From Pedobacter deserti (lineage in GTDB: Bacteria; Bacteroidota; Bacteroidia; Sphingobacteriales; Sphingobacteriaceae), in the NCBI RefSeq assembly GCF_024436415.1, contig NZ_JAFMZQ010000001.1:682001-746000 (forward strand): 64,000 nt of DNA, read 5' to 3'. Of the stretch, positions 62,338-64,000 are shown one piece after another (the stretch's first letter is position 1; every line of letters starts with the position of its first letter). A program made the translations under genes and the position numbers. The notes under the pieces are model-generated. The model saw nothing but the letters and a program-made list of their open reading frames with translations, was not told where the DNA came from and made no database searches.

Positions 62338-64000
62338 CTAAATGGGTCTTAATTGGCCGGTTACCGCATAAAATAGGTACCCGTCGACCTTGGAATAGCC
62401 CATTTGGGTAAAGAGCGACTTGTACTTCAAAACCTGCTGCAGGTGTTCTGCCGCTTCTGTCAGCGTAAATTTGTAGTCGAGAATGACCACCTGATCCCCA
62501 TTGAAGAGGACAAGATCTGGCCTGTGTATCTTGCCCTGCGGGTCGATGATATTTTTCTCGGTAATACTTTCAGAAGGCCTGTTAAGTATAGCCTGGAGAT
62601 CAGGATTGCTCAGCACCTTTTGCGCAGCCATTTTCAATTCTTCACTTTCCGTCTCCTGAACGATCCCATCGAGCGCGAGCACTGACAGGTAATCCTCAAC
62701 CTGCTGCGCGGTCGTGGCATTGGCCAGGACATCATGAAGCAGCGATCCCCGCCTGCTGGACTTATCCATATTCAGGAGATGCTTCAAGTGCCGCTCCTGC
62801 GTGTCGAGGTACAAACTCGAAAGACGGGTCGACACCGGATAATGGTCGAGCTTGATCTTAGTCGCATCGTGCGTTTGAGTATCCCGTTCGGGAACCACAT
62901 CGACGATTTCATAGACGTTGTTCTCGTCAAATTCGTGTTGAAAAATATTGTTCAGCACGTCACCTACTGTGCTTAACTTAGCCGTGTCCTTTTTAACCAT
63001 GGTGCCGATAGAAAGGTAGTCTTTCGCTCTTGTAGTGGCCACGTACAGCATGTTCAACGCGTCCATATAATTATAAAAGAGTTCCTCGTAATAGGCCTGC
63101 GCGACGACCGAGTTGCTTAGGCTTTCGCTGTACCGCAACGGGATACCTCTTAGTTCGCTATAGGCCGTATTGGTAGAAGAAACCCAGAAGATACTGTTTG
63201 CTTTGCCCTTGATCTCCCAAGTACAGAAAGGAATAAAAACAGCACGGAACGCAAGTCCCTTCGACTTATGGATAGTGATGACCTGGACGGCGTCTGCAGT
63301 CTCCGGAGAGGGGAGTGATTTTGTGATGCCTTCCTGGCTCCACCATTCCAGAAAAGCGACAATCCCTTTTTCACCTAGCTTTCCTGCATTGCCGGCCAGA
63401 TCCCGAAATGCGAGCAAATAGGGTAAATGTTCTTCCATTTCGCTCAGTCCATACGCCTCTATGAGCATCTCAACGAGCTCCGGCAGTGGCAGCTGTATCC
63501 AGCTTTGCCAGTTCGTGCAAAGTGCGGCAGGCAAAACATGATGCAAATTGCTAAGCGATATGTTATTTAAGCCCATATAATGGCTCGCATTCAGGCTCTC
63601 AGCCTTAAGGGCATGATATAATGCAATGCAGTTCGCTTTGTGCAGAGCGGTTTGTGTGTCGACGCCGGTGAACACCCTTAGCGTTTCGACTATAAGCTGA
63701 ATGGCTGAATTGGCCGAAACCATCAACGCTTCACCGGAAATCACCTCAATTCCCTGGCTCATGAGCTTTTTTACGGTCAGTACAGCCTCCGTATTTGACC
63801 GCACCAGAATGGCGATGTCTTTTGCTGCATAGCCCAGATCTGTTTTTAGGTGGCTGATCTCTTTTACCAACTCATCGAGCGCAATATCCCGGAATACACT
63901 TTCAGAAAAGCGCTGACCTGCGTCGGCATCTTCTTTCCCGATTTTGCGAATGCGGATGGTGCCGCCCATAGGCGTGGATTTGGCAGTCTGCTGTACCGCG
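62338..64000 (-). CDS. addA: AddA-like UvrD-family helicase-nuclease (partial, continues past window)
   Basis: The frame is open to the window edge at 64000, so the N-terminal ATPase motifs lie outside. Visible are helicase motif V-like TIHKSKGLAF, motif VI MLYVATTRAKD and a C-terminal PD-(D/E)XK nuclease (HRPDLVLFNGDQVVILDYKF, given as HRPDLVLF and VILDYKF). The ATG at 63969 is internal. With the gene one base downstream it forms the AddAB-type pair. Confidence 0.88.
   Translation of the reverse strand, partial: AVQQTAKSTPMGGTIRIRKIGKEDADAGQRFSESVFRDIALDELVKEISHLKTDLGYAAKDIAILVRSNTEAVLTVKKLMSQGIEVISGEALMVSANSAIQLIVETLRVFTGVDTQTALHKANCIALYHALKAESLNASHYMGLNNISLSNLHHVLPAALCTNWQSWIQLPLPELVEMLIEAYGLSEMEEHLPYLLAFRDLAGNAGKLGEKGIVAFLEWWSQEGITKSLPSPETADAVQVITIHKSKGLAFRAVFIPFCTWEIKGKANSIFWVSSTNTAYSELRGIPLRYSESLSNSVVAQAYYEELFYNYMDALNMLYVATTRAKDYLSIGTMVKKDTAKLSTVGDVLNNIFQHEFDENNVYEIVDVVPERDTQTHDATKIKLDHYPVSTRLSSLYLDTQERHLKHLLNMDKSSRRGSLLHDVLANATTAQQVEDYLSVLALDGIVQETESEELKMAAQKVLSNPDLQAILNRPSESITEKNIIDPQGKIHRPDLVLFNGDQVVILDYKFTLTEAAEHLQQVLKYKSLFTQMGYSKVDGYLFYAVTGQLRPI

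Overview
The window looks like chromosomal DNA of a member of the Bacteroidota, most likely family Sphingobacteriaceae (Pedobacter/Mucilaginibacter-like). This placement is inference from several cues. Many genes have the Bacteroidota housekeeping promoter (TTG or TTTG, about 19-24 bases, then TAnnTTTG). Many signal peptides end in a small residue followed by AQ. An IPExxxVDY-family protein, a DUF6600-type protein, an argF' (succinylornithine-type) carbamoyltransferase and paired secreted amidohydrolases are also present. No rRNA, insertion sequence, integrase, prophage or CRISPR array was seen. Most genes are core metabolism or information processing, tightly packed and often in convergent pairs with almost no gap.

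Layout. 1-1182: end of a B12-binding methylmalonyl-CoA mutase subunit and a crotonase. 1316-5824: a three-gene signalling operon (sigma-54 activator, PAS histidine kinase, REC-PAS-kinase fusion whose phosphoacceptor histidine is replaced by Asp). 5837-8040: a membrane/envelope set (AI-2E-type permease, YtxH, holin-like protein, hypothetical). 8048-14918: aspS, terC, an NdpA-type nucleoid protein, an MHS-type transporter with a small membrane partner, and an RlmI-type methyltransferase. 15022-15056: a perfect inverted repeat upstream of a large secreted MG2-like protein. 17805-20602: tadA, sodA, an OmpA-type lipoprotein and oxyR, giving an oxidative-stress neighbourhood. 20642-29914: fcl, trmB, an alkyltransferase-like protein next to tag, two secreted hypotheticals, polA, a UPF0173 hydrolase, YbaB and a secreted M28 peptidase.

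29982-39355 is a complete arginine operon in one direction: a leader region with a 44-codon ORF and hairpins, then GNAT (argA role), argG, argC, argD, argF', argB, proC, argE, argH. Together these take glutamate through N-acylated intermediates to arginine. The carbamoyltransferase has Val at the residue that sets acetyl versus succinyl preference. 39366-50628 holds prfC, a DUF6600 protein, a tetrapyrrole-methylase-family enzyme, nadD-gmk-yicC, rnc-fabF-acpP, pyk and tRNA-Ser(GGA). 50926-54964 encodes two secreted amidohydrolase-family proteins in which only one of three modules keeps its metal ligands.

The most unusual region is 55007-55407. Two tandem tRNA-like RNAs lie on the minus strand. 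They have near-identical tRNA cores, a compensatory acceptor-stem base pair and very large, diverged variable regions (about 73 and 43 nt). They share a promoter that abuts, back to back, the promoter of an Lrp/AsnC-family regulator gene. The rest of the window (55958-64000) carries tex, pdhB and an addB/addA double-strand-break repair pair, with addA running off the end.
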